A stretch of 64,000 nucleotides of DNA from Lucinisca nassula (taxonomy: Eukaryota; Mollusca; Bivalvia; Lucinida; Lucinidae). The translations under genes were made by a program, and so were the position numbers. The stretch spans positions 150,224,082 to 150,288,081 of the forward strand of contig OY757015.1 of NCBI GenBank assembly GCA_963580285.1. Direction: 5' to 3'. Below, piece after piece: positions 10,340-23,900 of this stretch. Position 1 is the first letter of the stretch. The number at the start of each line of letters is the position of its first letter. The notes beneath the pieces are model-generated. The model did no database searches. It worked only from the letters and a program-made list of their open reading frames with translations, and was not told the DNA's origin.

Positions 10340-10470
10340 TACAGGGGTAAACCTTATTTTTCTTATTTCTGCTCTAAAACATAGATTGTGGGTAATCATT
10401 AGAACCACCTCAATGAGGCAGTTCTAACGAGTACCCACAATATGTTTTGAGCAGAAATAAGAACAAAATC
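10340..10470. repeat. palindromic MITE, ACTCRTTAGAA family
   Basis: Hairpin around TTAGAACCACCTCAATGAGG and its complement, between arms containing TTATTTCTGCTC and its inverse. Confidence 0.65.
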
Positions 10471-10504
10471 GCAATTTTCCATCTCAATTTTTTTTTTTCT
10501 GCTG

Positions 10505-10815
10505 TAAAATTTACACTGTTTTGTTTGTTTGATTTGAGGTTTAACGTCCCCATCAACACTGTGAAGGTCATTTTGGAGACGTTGCTTCCAATTTGGTGGG
10601 ACTTTTACCTGATAATGAGATGAAATGACATCTCAAGCCCAGCCGCCCAATGAAACCATTCAGGTTTATAAGCCTGGCCCGGCCAACTCGCACCGCTTTG
10701 CCTGGGCAGGCTTAGATCCTCTAAGTGGTTTACCAGTACTCGTTTGCGGGTCAGTTTCAGCTCTGTGTGAAAGCATCATGCAGCCCATCTATTTCTTCAA
10801 GCCCTGATGGGTGGG
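10505..10815 (+). repeat. SINE-like repeat 'GGTTTAACGTCC', near full length
   Basis: Starts TTTGTTTGATTTGAGG TTTAACGTCC-like and runs through GAGACGTTGCTTCC, GACATCTCAAGCCC and GCATCATGCAGCCC to GCCCTGATGGGTGGGGG. Copies at 28384-28690, 62240-62505 (minus) and fragments at 11350, 32535, 33010 and 63500 define one dispersed family. No coding role. Between 10816 and 11349 nothing recognisable is seen. Confidence 0.65.
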
Positions 10816-11349
10816 GGCCGATTAAAATTTACACTGTATTTGTATAGATGTGTTTTTGTAACAGTTTGAATAAGCAAGTCAAATATAAAAAGCTAAAAAA
10901 AATTCTTGGTTTGCTGGTATGCTAATTTAGACCTTAAAATTTTGTTGGTTTGGAATTTAATGACCCAGTCAACACTAAATAGGTATTGTCAAGCAGGTCA
11001 GTTTACCAGACCACACTTTTCCCAGACCGACCATTTAAAGCATGAAAATTTACAGAGAAGCTATGGATATATACTCAAGTTATCGTTTGTAAACAAAGTG
11101 TGGACAGATGGCAAGATGTATGGATTGACAGACATAATACACCACAACTATTATGTAACAGAATAAAAATTCCTACTACATTACTGACATGGGAGACAAA
11201 AACATGTCTGAAAGAGTTACTTCCTCTGAAAATGTATCCAGTCACCTTAAACCAATTTCAAAAAGAGAACCCCAAATTTGGGCATTGGAAAACAGTTCAG
11301 GCCCAGCTGAGATACCTATCTTCAATGTTTTCAAAACATTCAGCAATTT

Positions 11350-11545
11350 TGTACATAAATTTATAAGCCTGCCCAGGCAAAGGGGTGCAAGTCAGACTAT
11401 CCATGCATATAAATCCTATTGGTTTCATTGGGCGGTAGGACTTGAGATGTCATATCTCAATGTCGGATAAATATCACACAAAATTGGAAGCAATGTCTCC
11501 AAAATGACCTATATAGTGTTGAGGGGGAGTCAAACAAACCTGACA
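11350..11545 (-). repeat. fragment of the GGTTTAACGTCC SINE-like repeat
   Basis: Reverse-orientation fragment sharing GCCTGCCCAGGCAAAG, CTTGAGATGTCAT and GGAAGCAATGTCTCC with the copy at 10505-10815. Confidence 0.6.
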
Positions 11546-11582
11546 CCCCTAAATTTCATAATGGACTCCTGCTATATATAGG

Positions 11583-12190
11583 AACAAGAATTCCGCCGAA
11601 GGCTATGTCGCGCCTGTGGGGGCGCAAAGTCACCCAACCATGATATGTAAGTCAAGTTCAAACATAGATTCTTGCACAAAAGTTTCCATTCTTAAATGCA
11701 AGCTTGTACCAAGTATCATTAATGTAGCTCTTACATTTCTTGAGAAATAAACTTGACCATTAGGGTGAACGCTAGGGTGGTCGCAATATTTTACAAAGTC
11801 AGTGAACCATGAAATATAGGTCAAGGTCAAATATGGATGCTTGCGTTTAAGTGACCATACCCAGATACAAGTTAGTACCAAGTATCATTAATAAAGCTTT
11901 TATAGTTCTTGAGAAATGAACTTGAACCTCAGGGTGAATGCTAGGGTGGTCGCAATATTTTACAAAGTCAGTGAACCATGAAATGTAGGTCAAGGTCAAA
12001 TATGGATGCTTGCATGTAAGTTGTCATCCCCAGATACAAGTTTGTACCAAGTATCATTAATGAAGCTCTTATAGTTCTTGAGAAATAAACTTGAACCTCA
12101 GGGTGAACGCTAGGGTGGTCTCAAATGTTGAAGCCTTTACAAACGGACGGACGAACGGACGGAAAACCGGGCTAATAGCAGGCGCGACAA
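11583..12190 (+). mobile_element. HINE-like element, 'TTCCGCCGAAGG' family, copy 1
   Basis: Starts AACAAGAATTCCGCCGAAGG, then TGTCGCGCCTG, complementary to CAGGCGCGACA at the 3' end. The core is about three ~168-bp monomers, each with TCAAGGTCA and GTTCTTGAGAAATAAACTTG. A (GGAC)-type microsatellite precedes the 3' arm. Three more copies lie in the tandem array at 43-46.5 kb. Confidence 0.7.
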
Positions 12191-12239
12191 AAAAAGATTC
12201 TTTTCAGTTCAAAATGGGTTTAGTATACATGCATAGCAT

Positions 12240-12420
12240 ACCTGTGATACCTCCCTCATCAGGAGGGAGACTCCCTCATTTTGATGCTAATTTTTGCCCA
12301 ATTTATGCTAAATTTCAGTAAAATTTTGCAGTCTCCCTCATTTGAACTGAGAATTTCCCTATATATTCTTTACATCTCCCTCATCACAATGGCAAATCTC
12401 CCTCATACAGTTAAAAAAAT
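12240..12420. repeat. CTCCCTCAT-rich stretch
   Basis: Five dispersed CTCCCTCAT motifs, one in an inverted pair around CAGGAGGGAG. No gene or known element is recognised. Confidence 0.4.
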
Positions 12421-12482
12421 TATCACATGTATGGCATAGCTAGAACTCGTAAGGTGTAACAAAGACAAATATGGGATAATTT

Positions 12483-12625
12483 TTATGGGATAATTTTTCT
12501 TATTTCAAATCAGAAGTATATGTTGTGGGTACTTGTTAGAATCGCCTCTAAGAGGGGATTCTAACAAGTACCCACAATATATGTTTTTATGAAGTAAAAG
12601 TACCCACAATATATGTTTTTATGAA
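12483..12625. repeat. palindromic MITE, ACTCRTTAGAA family
   Basis: Hairpin GTACTTGTTAGAATCGCCTC and its complement. The right arm TACCCACAATATATGTTTTT is tandemly duplicated. Confidence 0.65.
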
Positions 12626-12700
12626 GAAAGAAGAAGAATTATCCCTAAATTATCCTTGGTACACCTCCATACTGGAAGTCATGTATATGATTATGTATAC

Positions 12701-12799
12701 CTGAGCTGTCCTGTCCCAGCCGTCACTGCAGTGTACTAGAACTGACGTTTTGTTGTTTTCTACTTTGTCAGTAATTCTCACAGCACCATTGAGGATTTG
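12701..12799 (-). CDS. MTMR2: myotubularin exon 10 of 10: catalytic loop
   Basis: 99 nt, phase 0 to 0, acceptor TTTCAG and donor GTATAC. Encodes 33 residues ending in [12 protein letters not shown], the signature P-loop C-x5-R of active myotubularins, with the nucleophilic cysteine and phosphate-binding arginine intact. The next coding exon is not seen in the remaining 12.7 kb, so the following intron is at least that long. Confidence 0.95.
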
Positions 12800-13258
12800 C
12801 TGAAATATACAATACAGAGAAAACATGAAAAAGACAATTAACTATTCACTGTACTTAGCATGTTAAACAGATGGCATTTTTAAAGTATTTTTTCTTATTT
12901 TTCAGCAAAAAAGACAAGGCTTGACATCACATGTGAATCATCTGTCCAGCAGACTTGTGAACATGATGTATGGATAAACGAGAGTTCACGTTTTATTCAT
13001 GCAACATTTGATGTCTGCCGATCTTTCTTGATTGCACCTTCTCACCATTTTTGTATGCACAGCATCAATTGTTTTGAACTTAAGGGAAATGGATACACCT
13101 TCAGGGGAGGCAACTCCTGCAAAAGTATTTTTGTCTCCTATGTCAATAGGGCTCAACTCTAAAAGGAAAGAATTTGCTCCCGAGGAGCAAATTCTTTCCT
13201 TTAAGAGTAAACCCCTTTTTCAGTGGGACAGGGCTTATAGACAAACAGTAAGTCTCCA

Positions 13259-13346
<88 letters not shown>

Positions 13347-14905
13347 AATTCGGGTTTAACATCGCTTTCAACAATTTTTCAGTCATATCACGATGGTGTC
13401 AGGTTGTGACAGGGAGCTCAATGCTCACTTTTATAGTGCTGCCTCACTGAAGTATCATGTCCCAGACACATTACATGATATCACACCCAGTCACATCATC
13501 CTGACACTGGGTCGACCACTCCTAGCTCTACCCCGTAAATCTGAGTGCCAAGCGAGGAGCAGCTAGTACCATTCTTAACGACTTTGGTATGTCGCGGCCC
13601 GGGATCGAAACCCGTGAGCTCCCGTTCCCCGGAGCTGACACTCTACCAACTGAGCTATCCGGGCCGGTAAGTCTCCATTTGTTAAAACGGTGGAAAAATC
13701 TTCCGGGTGTTCTCATTCCCATTAACTTTGGATCTGATTGATTGTATTGGGGTTTAATGACATGTCAACCCTTTTACGGCCATTTTGTGTCATCTCCCAG
13801 AGAAAGGGAGAATGGGGATAGAGAAGACATAGCAGAGGATGAAAAAGAGGGACAGGGGAAAAAGAGGGAAATGAATGAAAATGAAGAAACAGAAGAAATA
13901 AGAGTGAGTGAGTTTTACGTCTCAACAACAGCTAAGGTCATATGGAGACGGGACCTCGGTTTAACCCTTTTTGTACCAAATGGAATCCATCCTCCTTTTA
14001 TATAACAGGTGTCCATTTCAAAATTTAGGGGTGTCAGGTTGTGTTTTCATCAAAATTTATTTGGAAAATGACTGAACTTTTAGCAAACAGTGGAGGCCCT
14101 GATCAGATGCGGCATTCTGCTGCATCTGATCTGGGCCTGCACTGTTTGCTAGGGTACCCGTTTTGGGGTTTCTGGTACCAAATGGGTTAAAGACTCATCC
14201 CAAATAATCCTTTGGAAGCAAGGAAGAAGTCTGGAGAAGCCGGGATCGATCCTGCGACCCCTGGTTTACAAGGGGAGTAGCATAACCACTACACAACAGA
14301 GGCTTCTCAGAAGAAATAAGACATTCCCTCTATCACATTACCTGCAGTGGGCCTTCAATATCAGTTGCATGATTTCAATTATTCTATGGAGTCAGAAGCA
14401 AAATGGAAAACAGCATAGATCCTGATGAGCTGGCTTTCAAGAATCCAGCTGATCATGATCACTACTGTTTTTAACAGGCTGTGTTTGTGAAACACTAATA
14501 TGTCCTCGGGCCAATGTTAACTTTTCTTTAAAGTAGGTCACAGGTCTAGGTCAAGGTCACAGGTCAATTGTTTTGGTATGAGTGGGAAGTCTTTGTCACA
14601 AGGAATCTACATGCCAATCTGAAACAGTTCAAAAGTTATGACCAATATTAATTTTTTCTTTAGACCAATATTAATATTTTTTTTAAAGTAGGTCACAAGT
14701 AAAGATCAAGGTCACAGGTCAAACATTTTGTATGAGTGGGAAGCAGGAATACTGTATTTCCATGCATGTATATTTTCAGTCATTCTACATTCAGTTCTGC
14801 ATTTTGGTGAACATGTACTCTTTGTTAACTTGTTTTGAGGGCCCCAAAATAAGATTGGTATTACCAACTGGGTTACCCTCAATAAATAAAGTATTTACTT
14901 ACTTC

Positions 14906-14939
<34 letters not shown>

Positions 14940-17900
14940 TGCCAAACACGAAGACTCTGAAATGGTTGAAAAGTTATGACCAATATTAAAGTTGTCCAAC
15001 AAAACAACAAACAAGCCAACAAACAGACAGGGCAAAAACAATATGTCCCCGCTATCATTACATGCACATAAAGGGATATCGCTGGGTTCACCCTGGTGAG
15101 AGTTAAGTCATTAGAACTGCCTTAATAACCAAATTCTAATGAATACGCACAATATACCTTCATATAATGGAGTATTAAAAAAGATAATCCTATATATAAC
15201 AATGCTAAGATTCAGTCTCAGGGGCTCAAACTACCTCTGTCTAGCAACATATTCTGTCAAAACCTTTAACCCATTGTATGCTAGTGGACTATTCCATTGC
15301 TATATACTGGACAAGTCCATTTGTCATACATGGGTGAAAGGCCTATTTTTTTTGTTTTTTATTTTATTTTTGACTGAAAATTCTGTTAGCGAATAGTGCA
15401 GGCCCTGATCAGACGCCGCGTCCTGTACTGTTTGCCAAGGTACCCCTTTAGGGGTTTCCCATATGCAATGGATTAAAAAATGTAATGCAAAAATGTACCT
15501 TAATATGGTCCAGCCAGTGTGTTGCTTCAATATTGCTCAGCCATTTAGAATCATCTATAGTTGGGAACACCACATCTTTCAATTTACGTAAGCTGAAATG
15601 TAAAAGGTATGCAGGTTGAACATGGGGACCTGGATGTTCAAATGTTATCATTTAAGGGGAATTGGAACACCAAGCTAATTTTTCCACCATTTTTCAAAAG
15701 GAGACAACCTACGAGGCTTACTGGTTGCTTTTCTGTAAGCCCTGTCCCACTGAAAAAGGGGTCTACTCTTAAAGGAAAGAATTTGCTCCTTCAGGAGCAA
15801 ATTCTTTCCTTTAAGAGTTGACCCCTATTGACATGGGAGACAAAAATACTTGTGCAGGAGTTGCCTCCCCTGAAGGTGTTCCCATTCCCCTTCATACAGC
15901 AATTATGTAAATACATCATTATGATAACACACTTTGTGTATGAAAATGGCATCTCTCTTATCTCTAGAACTAGGATTTTTTTAGCTGAGAATGTTGATAT
16001 TTTTCTTATTTCTAGTCCAACACAGATTTTGGATAGTCATTAGACAACCACCTCAATGAAAGGGTTATGAGGAGTACCTTTTGTGCAAAAATAAGGAAAA
16101 CAATGAGGACACCCATAAACCCATTTTTCTCTATAACTAGAAATGTGTCCAGACGACACAGATGCCCCCGCCAAGGGCCCGCCTCACCCCAAAAATCCAT
16201 GTTGCAACAAAATTTTCTAAGTGTGTGACCTTGTCATCAGGAACATTTGTGAGAAGTTATATTGAAATTGGTGAAAAAATGTAAGCGCTAGAGCAATGAC
16301 AAAGTTTTTCTAAAAATAGCCACAGTGACCTTGACCTTGAAAATCGAACTCGCTCGAGGTATTGTCATAAGGAACATTTGTGTGAAGTTATATTTAAATC
16401 AGTGAAGAAATGTAGTCGCTAGAGCGATGACAAAGTTTTTCTAAAAATAGTGACCTTGACCTTGAAAGTCAAAATTGCTCGAGATATTGTCATAAGGAAC
16501 ATTTGTGTGAAGTTATACTGAAATTGGTGAAGAAATGTAAGCGCTAGAGCGATGACAAAGTTTTTCTAAAAATAGCCACAGTGACATTGACCTTGAAAGT
16601 GGAAATTGCTAGAGAAATTGTCATAAGGAACATTTGTGTGAAGTAATATTGAAATTGGTGAAAAAATTTAAGCGCTAGGGCAATGACAGTTTTTTTCTAA
16701 AAATAGCCACAGTGACCTTGACCTTGAAAGTCAAACTCCTTCGAGGTATTGTCATAAGGAACATTTGTGTGAAGTTATTTTGAAACCAGTGAAGAAATGC
16801 AGGTGCTATAGCGATGACAAAGTTTTTCTAAAAATAGCCACAGGAACCTTGACCTTGAAAGTCGAAATGGCTCGAGATATTGTCATAAGGAACATTTGTG
16901 TGAAGTTATATTGAAATCGGTGAAGAAATGTAAGCGCTACAGCGATGACAAAGTTTTTCTAAAAATAGCCACAGTGACCCTGACCTTGAAAGTCGAAATG
17001 GCTCGAGATATTGTCATAAGGAACACTTGTGTGAAGTTATATTGAAATTGGTGAAGAAATGTAAGTGCTAGAGCGATGACAAAGTTTTTCTAAAAATAGC
17101 CACAGTGACCTTGACCTTGAGGCCATGACCTTGAAAGTTAAAATTGCTCAAGCTATTTTTATAAGGAACATTTGTGTGAAGTTATATTGAAATTGGTGAA
17201 GAAATGTAGGCGCTAGAGCGATGACAAAGTTTTTCTAAAAATAGCCACAGTGACCTTGACCTTGAAGTCATGACCTTGAAAGACAAACTAGCTCGAGATA
17301 TTGTCATAAGGAACATTTGTGTGAAGTTATATTGAAATCAGTGAAGAAATATAGATGCTAGAGCTATGTTGTGCGAGGGGATAATTAAACTTTTTTATGT
17401 CTGTGACCTTGACCTTGAGCTCATGGGCATGGGTGGGGGTATCGCTGAATAAAATGGACAGGTATCTAACATCATACCAAATATCAACTCAATCCATCGC
17501 ACGATTTGGAAAATATCAACTCTTAAAATATCTAATTAAAAATTTCTAAGTCTTGACCTTGACCTTGAGGTCATAGGCATGGGTTAGGGTATTGCTGAAA
17601 AAAACATTGTACCTATATCTATCATCATATGAACCAAAGCCATCATAAAAGTTCTGGTTCTACCAGGTACAAATACCTCAACTGGAGGCTTTAACATGGA
17701 AAATTTCTAAGTCCATGACCTTGACCTTGAGGCCATAGGCATGGGTGGGGGTATCGCTGAATAAAACTTTGGACCTATATCTATAATCATACCAAATATG
17801 AACCAATTCCATCAAATGGTTTGGAAAATATGAGTTCTAAAATGTTCAAGTCTACCTGTTACAAAAACCTTAACCTGAGTCTTTAACATTGAAAATTTCC

Positions 17901-20900
17901 AAGTCTGTGACCTTGACCTTGAGGTCACAGGCATGGGTGGGGTATTGCTTAATAAAACTTTGGACCTATATCTATCATCATACCAAAGATGAACCAGTTC
18001 CATTAAATGGTTAGGAAAATATGAGTTCTAAAAGTTCAGGCTCTACCTGTTACAAAAACTTTAACCTGAGGTTACAGGATCACGTACGTACGTACGTACG
18101 TACGTACACACACACGTACAGATGGACGTACACATGTACGCACGTACGCACGTACGGAAAACCCAAAAACTATATGCCCCCGGCATCATATGATGCGGGG
18201 GCATAAAAATGGGGTTTTGAGTGGTGTTCATTATACAAACTTGTTGAAATTTTATCATGCAATACAGCAAAACCACAAATACATGTTTTCAAAACTTTCA
18301 TTATTCAATATGGTAAATACACATATAATTTTGCTGGAAAAAAAGTGTCACAACCTTTTTTTTGTCAGCAAAATATCAGTGTATCATAATGTTGTTATTG
18401 ATAGAATATGTAATGTTTCCATGAGAACCAAGTCTGTAAAGGTAATGGTGCTCTGAACATCTGGTCTCTCTCTCCCTTTTTTTTTTTTAACACTTTTTGC
18501 TTTTTGCCTTTGACTTTTTCCTATTTTCTAACTTTCAGGTGTGTCCCAATTCAGGGATAAAAGAGCCACATTAGAAATTTTACATGTTTCAGGGCTGACA
18601 AAGTTACCGATAAGTTATCTCCCCTGAAGTTGTACCCACTCATCTTCCTTAACTTTAACCCTTTTTGTACCAAATGGAATATCCCACCTTTTATATGGCA
18701 GGAGTCCATTTCAAAATTCAGGGGTGTCAGGTTGTGTTTTCTTCAAAATTTATTCCGGAATGGCTTAGCTTTTTGCAAACAGTGTAGGCCCTGATCAGAC
18801 GCCGCAGAATGCGGCGTCTGATCTGGGCCTGCATTGTTTGCCAAGGTACTGTTTTAGGGTTTTCTGGTAATTAATGGTTTATAGCAATCTTTTCTTTGTT
18901 CTTGAGTTTTGGGGAATAAAACTGTTAAGAAGATTTGATACAGCTTCAGGAGAAACAAGTCTTCAAAACATATTTTAGTCTTATTTGTCAACAGGGTGTA
19001 CTCTAATAGGAAAAAAAAGAGCTCCTCAGAAGCATCCAAACTATCTAGGACCGAACTGTTTACCTATAGCCCTCTTATGGGTAACTAGGTAAGAATGTGT
19101 AAGAAAAATCAGATACATCTGTCATATTTTCCAAAATGATTAAATTACTTATTGGAGTAGATCAAAGTAACACAGGAGAAGAGGGGCACCTAGTGTGATG
19201 TCTATTACCTGAAAACATCCAAGAGGTGTGATACTGTGCCGCAGAAGGAATTACCATAATGATCATATATATACCTTTCTGTTTCCAAAAAAGCGGGAAA
19301 ATTTGAGACTATGCTCTGCTTGTAAGTTAAGTCCTTCAACATCAGGTTCTGCATTACACATGGCTGCTTTAACATTGCAACAAATGTTGTAGGTCAGAGC
19401 TAGCATTGTTATAAAGGATGGTTGTACGGATTGGTTGTTTGTTTTGGGTTTAATGACATGTCAACCCTTTAGGGTCATTTTGTGTCGTCTCACAGAGAAA
19501 TGGAGAAAATAGATAGAAGAGATAGTAGAGGACATGAAAGTGAGGGACAGTGAAGAAAGAGGAAAATGAACAGAAATGTAGAAACAGAAGAAATAACAAC
19601 ATTCCCCCTCTACCCTTACTTGCTGCAAGGACAGCAGGCCTTGAGCATCAGTTGGATGTCCCGGTGATGCAAGAAACACATTACCTTTGCCTCACCCAAC
19701 CACCCCACATGGTTGTACAGAATTAGAAATCATGAGTAGAATGATATGCATTCCGTATTTTTGTGTCAGAAACTGGTGATAGACAGCAGCATTTTTTGTG
19801 GGTTTATGATAAAACAGAATAATGTCTGCTGCATAGTTTGTTTGTTTTGGGGGGTAAAAGTATACATAAAGGTTACTATCAAACAACTGTGTATGTATTT
19901 TTATTCCTTAAATCATCCACTACAGTTTCTGAATAGGCACTTGCCACATTTTAGCATACACAGTATTGATATAAGAAAAAATTGTTCCTCTTGAATTAAC
20001 ATATTCACAGCTAAGTTGGTGATGACAGAGTCATGAAACAAAGAGTTAACCCTTTTTGTACCAAATGGAATCTTCCTCCTTATACATGTATATAGCAGAG
20101 ATCATTTCAAAATTTAGGGGTGTCAGGTTGTGTTTTCTTCAAAATTTGTTTGAAAAATGGCTTAACTTTTTGCAAACAGTGTAGGCTCTGATCAGACGCC
20201 GCGTTCTGCGGCGTCTGATCTGGGCCTACACTGTTTGCCAGGCTACCAGTTTTGGAGTTTCTGTACTAAATGGGTTAAAAGATTTCCCTATGTTTCTGTG
20301 CATGTAATACCTTTCTCTTTCACGTGTGAGACGCCAAGTTCTGCAACGGAAGGTCAGGTGGTTTTTCTCCGGGTACTCCGGTTTTCGCCCACCTATGATT
20401 AACGATCAGCTCGATATGAGTGAAATAATCTTGAAAGGGCCGTAAAACCCAAACCAAAAAAAAAAAAAAAAAAAAAAAAAATTACCTTTCTCTCATAACA
20501 TGTATGTTGTGGATATCAAGGAAGACAACTTCAGCACCACAGTAGGCATCCTCACTCTCAAATCCTCCACCTTTTGCCTGAATAAAATATAACCCTAACT
20601 CCAGATAAGAAAGCTTAATGGAACAAGTAACACTTAACCCTTTTTGGACCAAATGGAATCTTCCGCCACATATATAGCAGGAGTCCATTTCAAACTTAAG
20701 GGGTGTCAGGTTGTGCTTTCTTCAAAATATGTTTGAAACATGGCTTAACTTTTTGCAAACAGTGTAGGCCCTGATCAGACGCCACATTCTGCGCCATCTG
20801 ATTTGAGCCTGAACTGTTTGCCAAGGTACCCCTTTACAGGTTTCCCGCATACAATGGGTTAATATGCAATAGACAACAATTGTCATTTGCTTTGTTCTCT

Positions 20901-23900
20901 ACTGGTTACTTTAAATGTCACTGTTGCAAATAGTGTGGAGCCTGATCAGACTGCTCCTCTAGGAGCAGTCTGATCTGGGTCCACACTGTTTGCCTGTATG
21001 CAAAATACATAAAAAAAATGGAAAGAAGATGCAGCAGACAACATAAATGGAAAAAAATTCAGATGTATTTTTTTTTTTTTTCATCTTAAGGGTTAAGGAA
21101 TAATTTTCCTTATTTCTCGTTTGATATTTTATGCATACTTGTTACACTCTAACACGAACCCACAGCATGATTTTTTAGTGAGAATCAAGAAAAATTAGCA
21201 TAATAAAATATACTACGATATAGAATGCTTTTCTAGCTAAAATATTGATTGATACAAATGTTTGAGGCCAATGTACCAAACAACAAAAGTCCATACAATT
21301 AGCATAATAAAATATACTACAATATAGAATGGTTTTTCTAGCTAAAATATTGATTGATACAGATGTTTGAGGCAAGTGTACCAAACAACAAAAGTCCATA
21401 CATGTTTTTTTACCCCAAAACCCAAATTTCCCAAGACAGAGTGTAATTTGTTTACATGACCCTATGCTGCACAGCACTTCCTTTGAGTTAGCATTTTCAA
21501 CATTTCCAGGCGAGAGTGGAGACTGGGTTAATGGAATACTATATGCCTTTCTACATGAACGTTCGTGCACTTCACCTGAAAGTGAAATCTTTATTCAAGT
21601 GAACTACTTTATTTTCAGTCTTTAGTCTGCTCTTACTTGTGTCTATTTACCCCATTTACATTAAAAACTTGGACACCAAAGAGTCATAAAATAAGCCTGA
21701 ATAGTGTCGACTTAGACCAGACTGCTTCTTCACAAACAGTTTGATCAAGTCTCCATTGTCTTTTGCTGAGAAAAAGCCTTTCTGGCAAAAATACACCTGT
21801 GGACACAAAAGCGTTCAAACTTTGATGAGCTTCATTTCATTTTGACTTGAAACATCATTCAATATATCCTAACATCCTATCAGTCACCTGTCAGACAGAA
21901 ATAAATTCAAATCACAAGATGTTGTACATTTCATTGCTGATTCCTGCACTGTCCAATCAAAATACATCTCAAATGTCAATCAGAAAGTGTTGTCCAAAAT
22001 GAGACCAATCAATCGCTTGATTTAGTTTTAGAATTCTTTGATGAATGACATTTGCTTGTCAAACTAACTTGATGCAAAGAGATTCATTGAAAGTTATTTC
22101 ATAGGAGGTTGAACGCTTGTGTGTCCACAGGTGTATATGGTGAATAATACATGATACAATAATGCTCATTAAAAGTGTTTAAATGTTTTAGATCAAATAA
22201 GTTTTTTTGGAATCCATTTTGCGGGTCAACCTACCTTATTTGCTAGGGCATTAACACTAGGTCTGGCATCCATAATGAACAGTTTATTGGAGTGGGCATT
22301 GGCATCCATGATCATCTGAATATAACTCTCGTCATCTTTGTTACGCTTCCCTGCCACGCCCACCAGAGGCTGACTAGACCGGGTTATTGTAGCTTGACTC
22401 TTAGGATGGATCCAGGATAAAATCTACAAGAAAATGACATGAACTACCTGTTAACCCTTTCTGTACCAAATGGAATCTTCCACCTTATACATAGCAGGAG
22501 TCCATTTCAAAATTTAGGGGAGTCAGGTTGTGTTTTCTTCAAAATTTATTAGGGTAAAATGGCTACTTTTTTGCAAATAGTGTAGGCCCTGATCAGACGC
22601 CGCGTTCTGCGGCCTCTGATCTGGACCTGCACTGTTTTCCAATTACCTGTTTTGGGGGGCTTCTGGTACAAAATGGGTTAATGATCCTAAGTATTGGGAC
22701 AGACAGGCCTAAGCAAACAGTGCAGACCCAGATCAGACTGCTCCTGAAGGAGCAGTCTGATCAGGATCTACACTGTTTGCCCTACCGTCTCCACTTTTTG
22801 GACTCCTTGCTGAATTGTGAGACAAACTTGTTAAAATTTTAGGAGACTTAAAGCAAGTCCTAAAGGTGTCCGAATTTTTAGGATTTTTACAGTATATATT
22901 AACATTGACCCATTTTAGACAGGCAAGCCTCCCCTGCTATGGACAGTGGTGAACAGCGTAGGCCCAGATCAGACTAACAATTGGTGGTGTCTGATCTTGG
23001 CCTTCATTGTTGCCAGTGTCCACTTTTGGGACTTCCCATCTAAATGGATTAAATTTGATTGTTTTTTTATTAAAGAATGATTAACTCCTGAGTTCACAGG
23101 TCAACTTTGTCTCTTTTTTTTTTTTTTTTGCTGAGCAGGTTTATATGAATGTGTCAAATCTGAAACTGTTTAGATAAACAAGAATTTCTCTAAGGGATAT
23201 TGCTGTAACTGTAGAGGTCAGACCTGACTTGAACATCAGAGTTCTAAGTTCTCATTTTGCATATTTTCGAAGAAATTACTTTTGAGGAATGGACAGTTTA
23301 CTGTCATTTTGTACAAGTTATTTGTTTGTTTGGAGTTTCATGGCCCAGTCAACACTATTTTGGTCATAATGAGACAGTCCATTTCCCAAACCTCTTGGGA
23401 AGGCTTATACAAGACAAATTCACTTAAATATCCAAGTTACGCCTCCTTATCTGGGTCTAGGTCTCTCTCCTAGGGATGAGCGTGACGTCTCATCTGGGTA
23501 TACACTATTTGCAACTCATCCAGCTATTTTCAGGCACAACACTGGGAAGTAAATTGTATTTGTTCAAATTTTAGAATAAGTATGGTAAGGAGTTGATGTG
23601 TAGGTATATTTGAGCCCCACCAAGCGAATTTGTGTCTTCTAGCATTCCATCATGGCAAATTTTAACTCCGCATGCCCAGCCATTCAGAGGGGCCAGGGAT
23701 ATGGCTTTCTGTCTGAAGGTTCCTCTTGATTCACTGCTTGTATGAGCTAGTAGCGAAGGTTCAGGCGAGACTGCGTGGATGCGCAGGCTCGCCTGAACCT
23801 TTACTGCTCGCATAGGCGATAAGTACCAAAATCGCTTGACAGGGGCCATTTAGGGTACATAAGGTATACAATAGAAATACAGCGAAATTCTGTTATTAAG

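Larger units (their letters stand above)
13738..14345 (+). repeat. dispersed repeat (GGTTTAATGACATGTCAACCC) carrying nested insertions
   Basis: Shares GGTTTAATGACATGTCAACC and CATTTTGTGTC with 19438-19690. This copy is split by a SINE (13904-14306), which itself contains a MITE (13961-14190). The copy at 19438 shows the uninterrupted sequence AACAGAAGAAATAACAACATT. Confidence 0.65.

Noticed and set aside
13032..13450. Open frames of repeated Cys-Val or Thr-His
   Set aside because: They are translations of the (TG)n microsatellite.
18061..18276. Frames rich in Tyr-Val-Arg-Thr
   Set aside because: Translations of the (ACGT)n microsatellite at the end of a HINE-like element.
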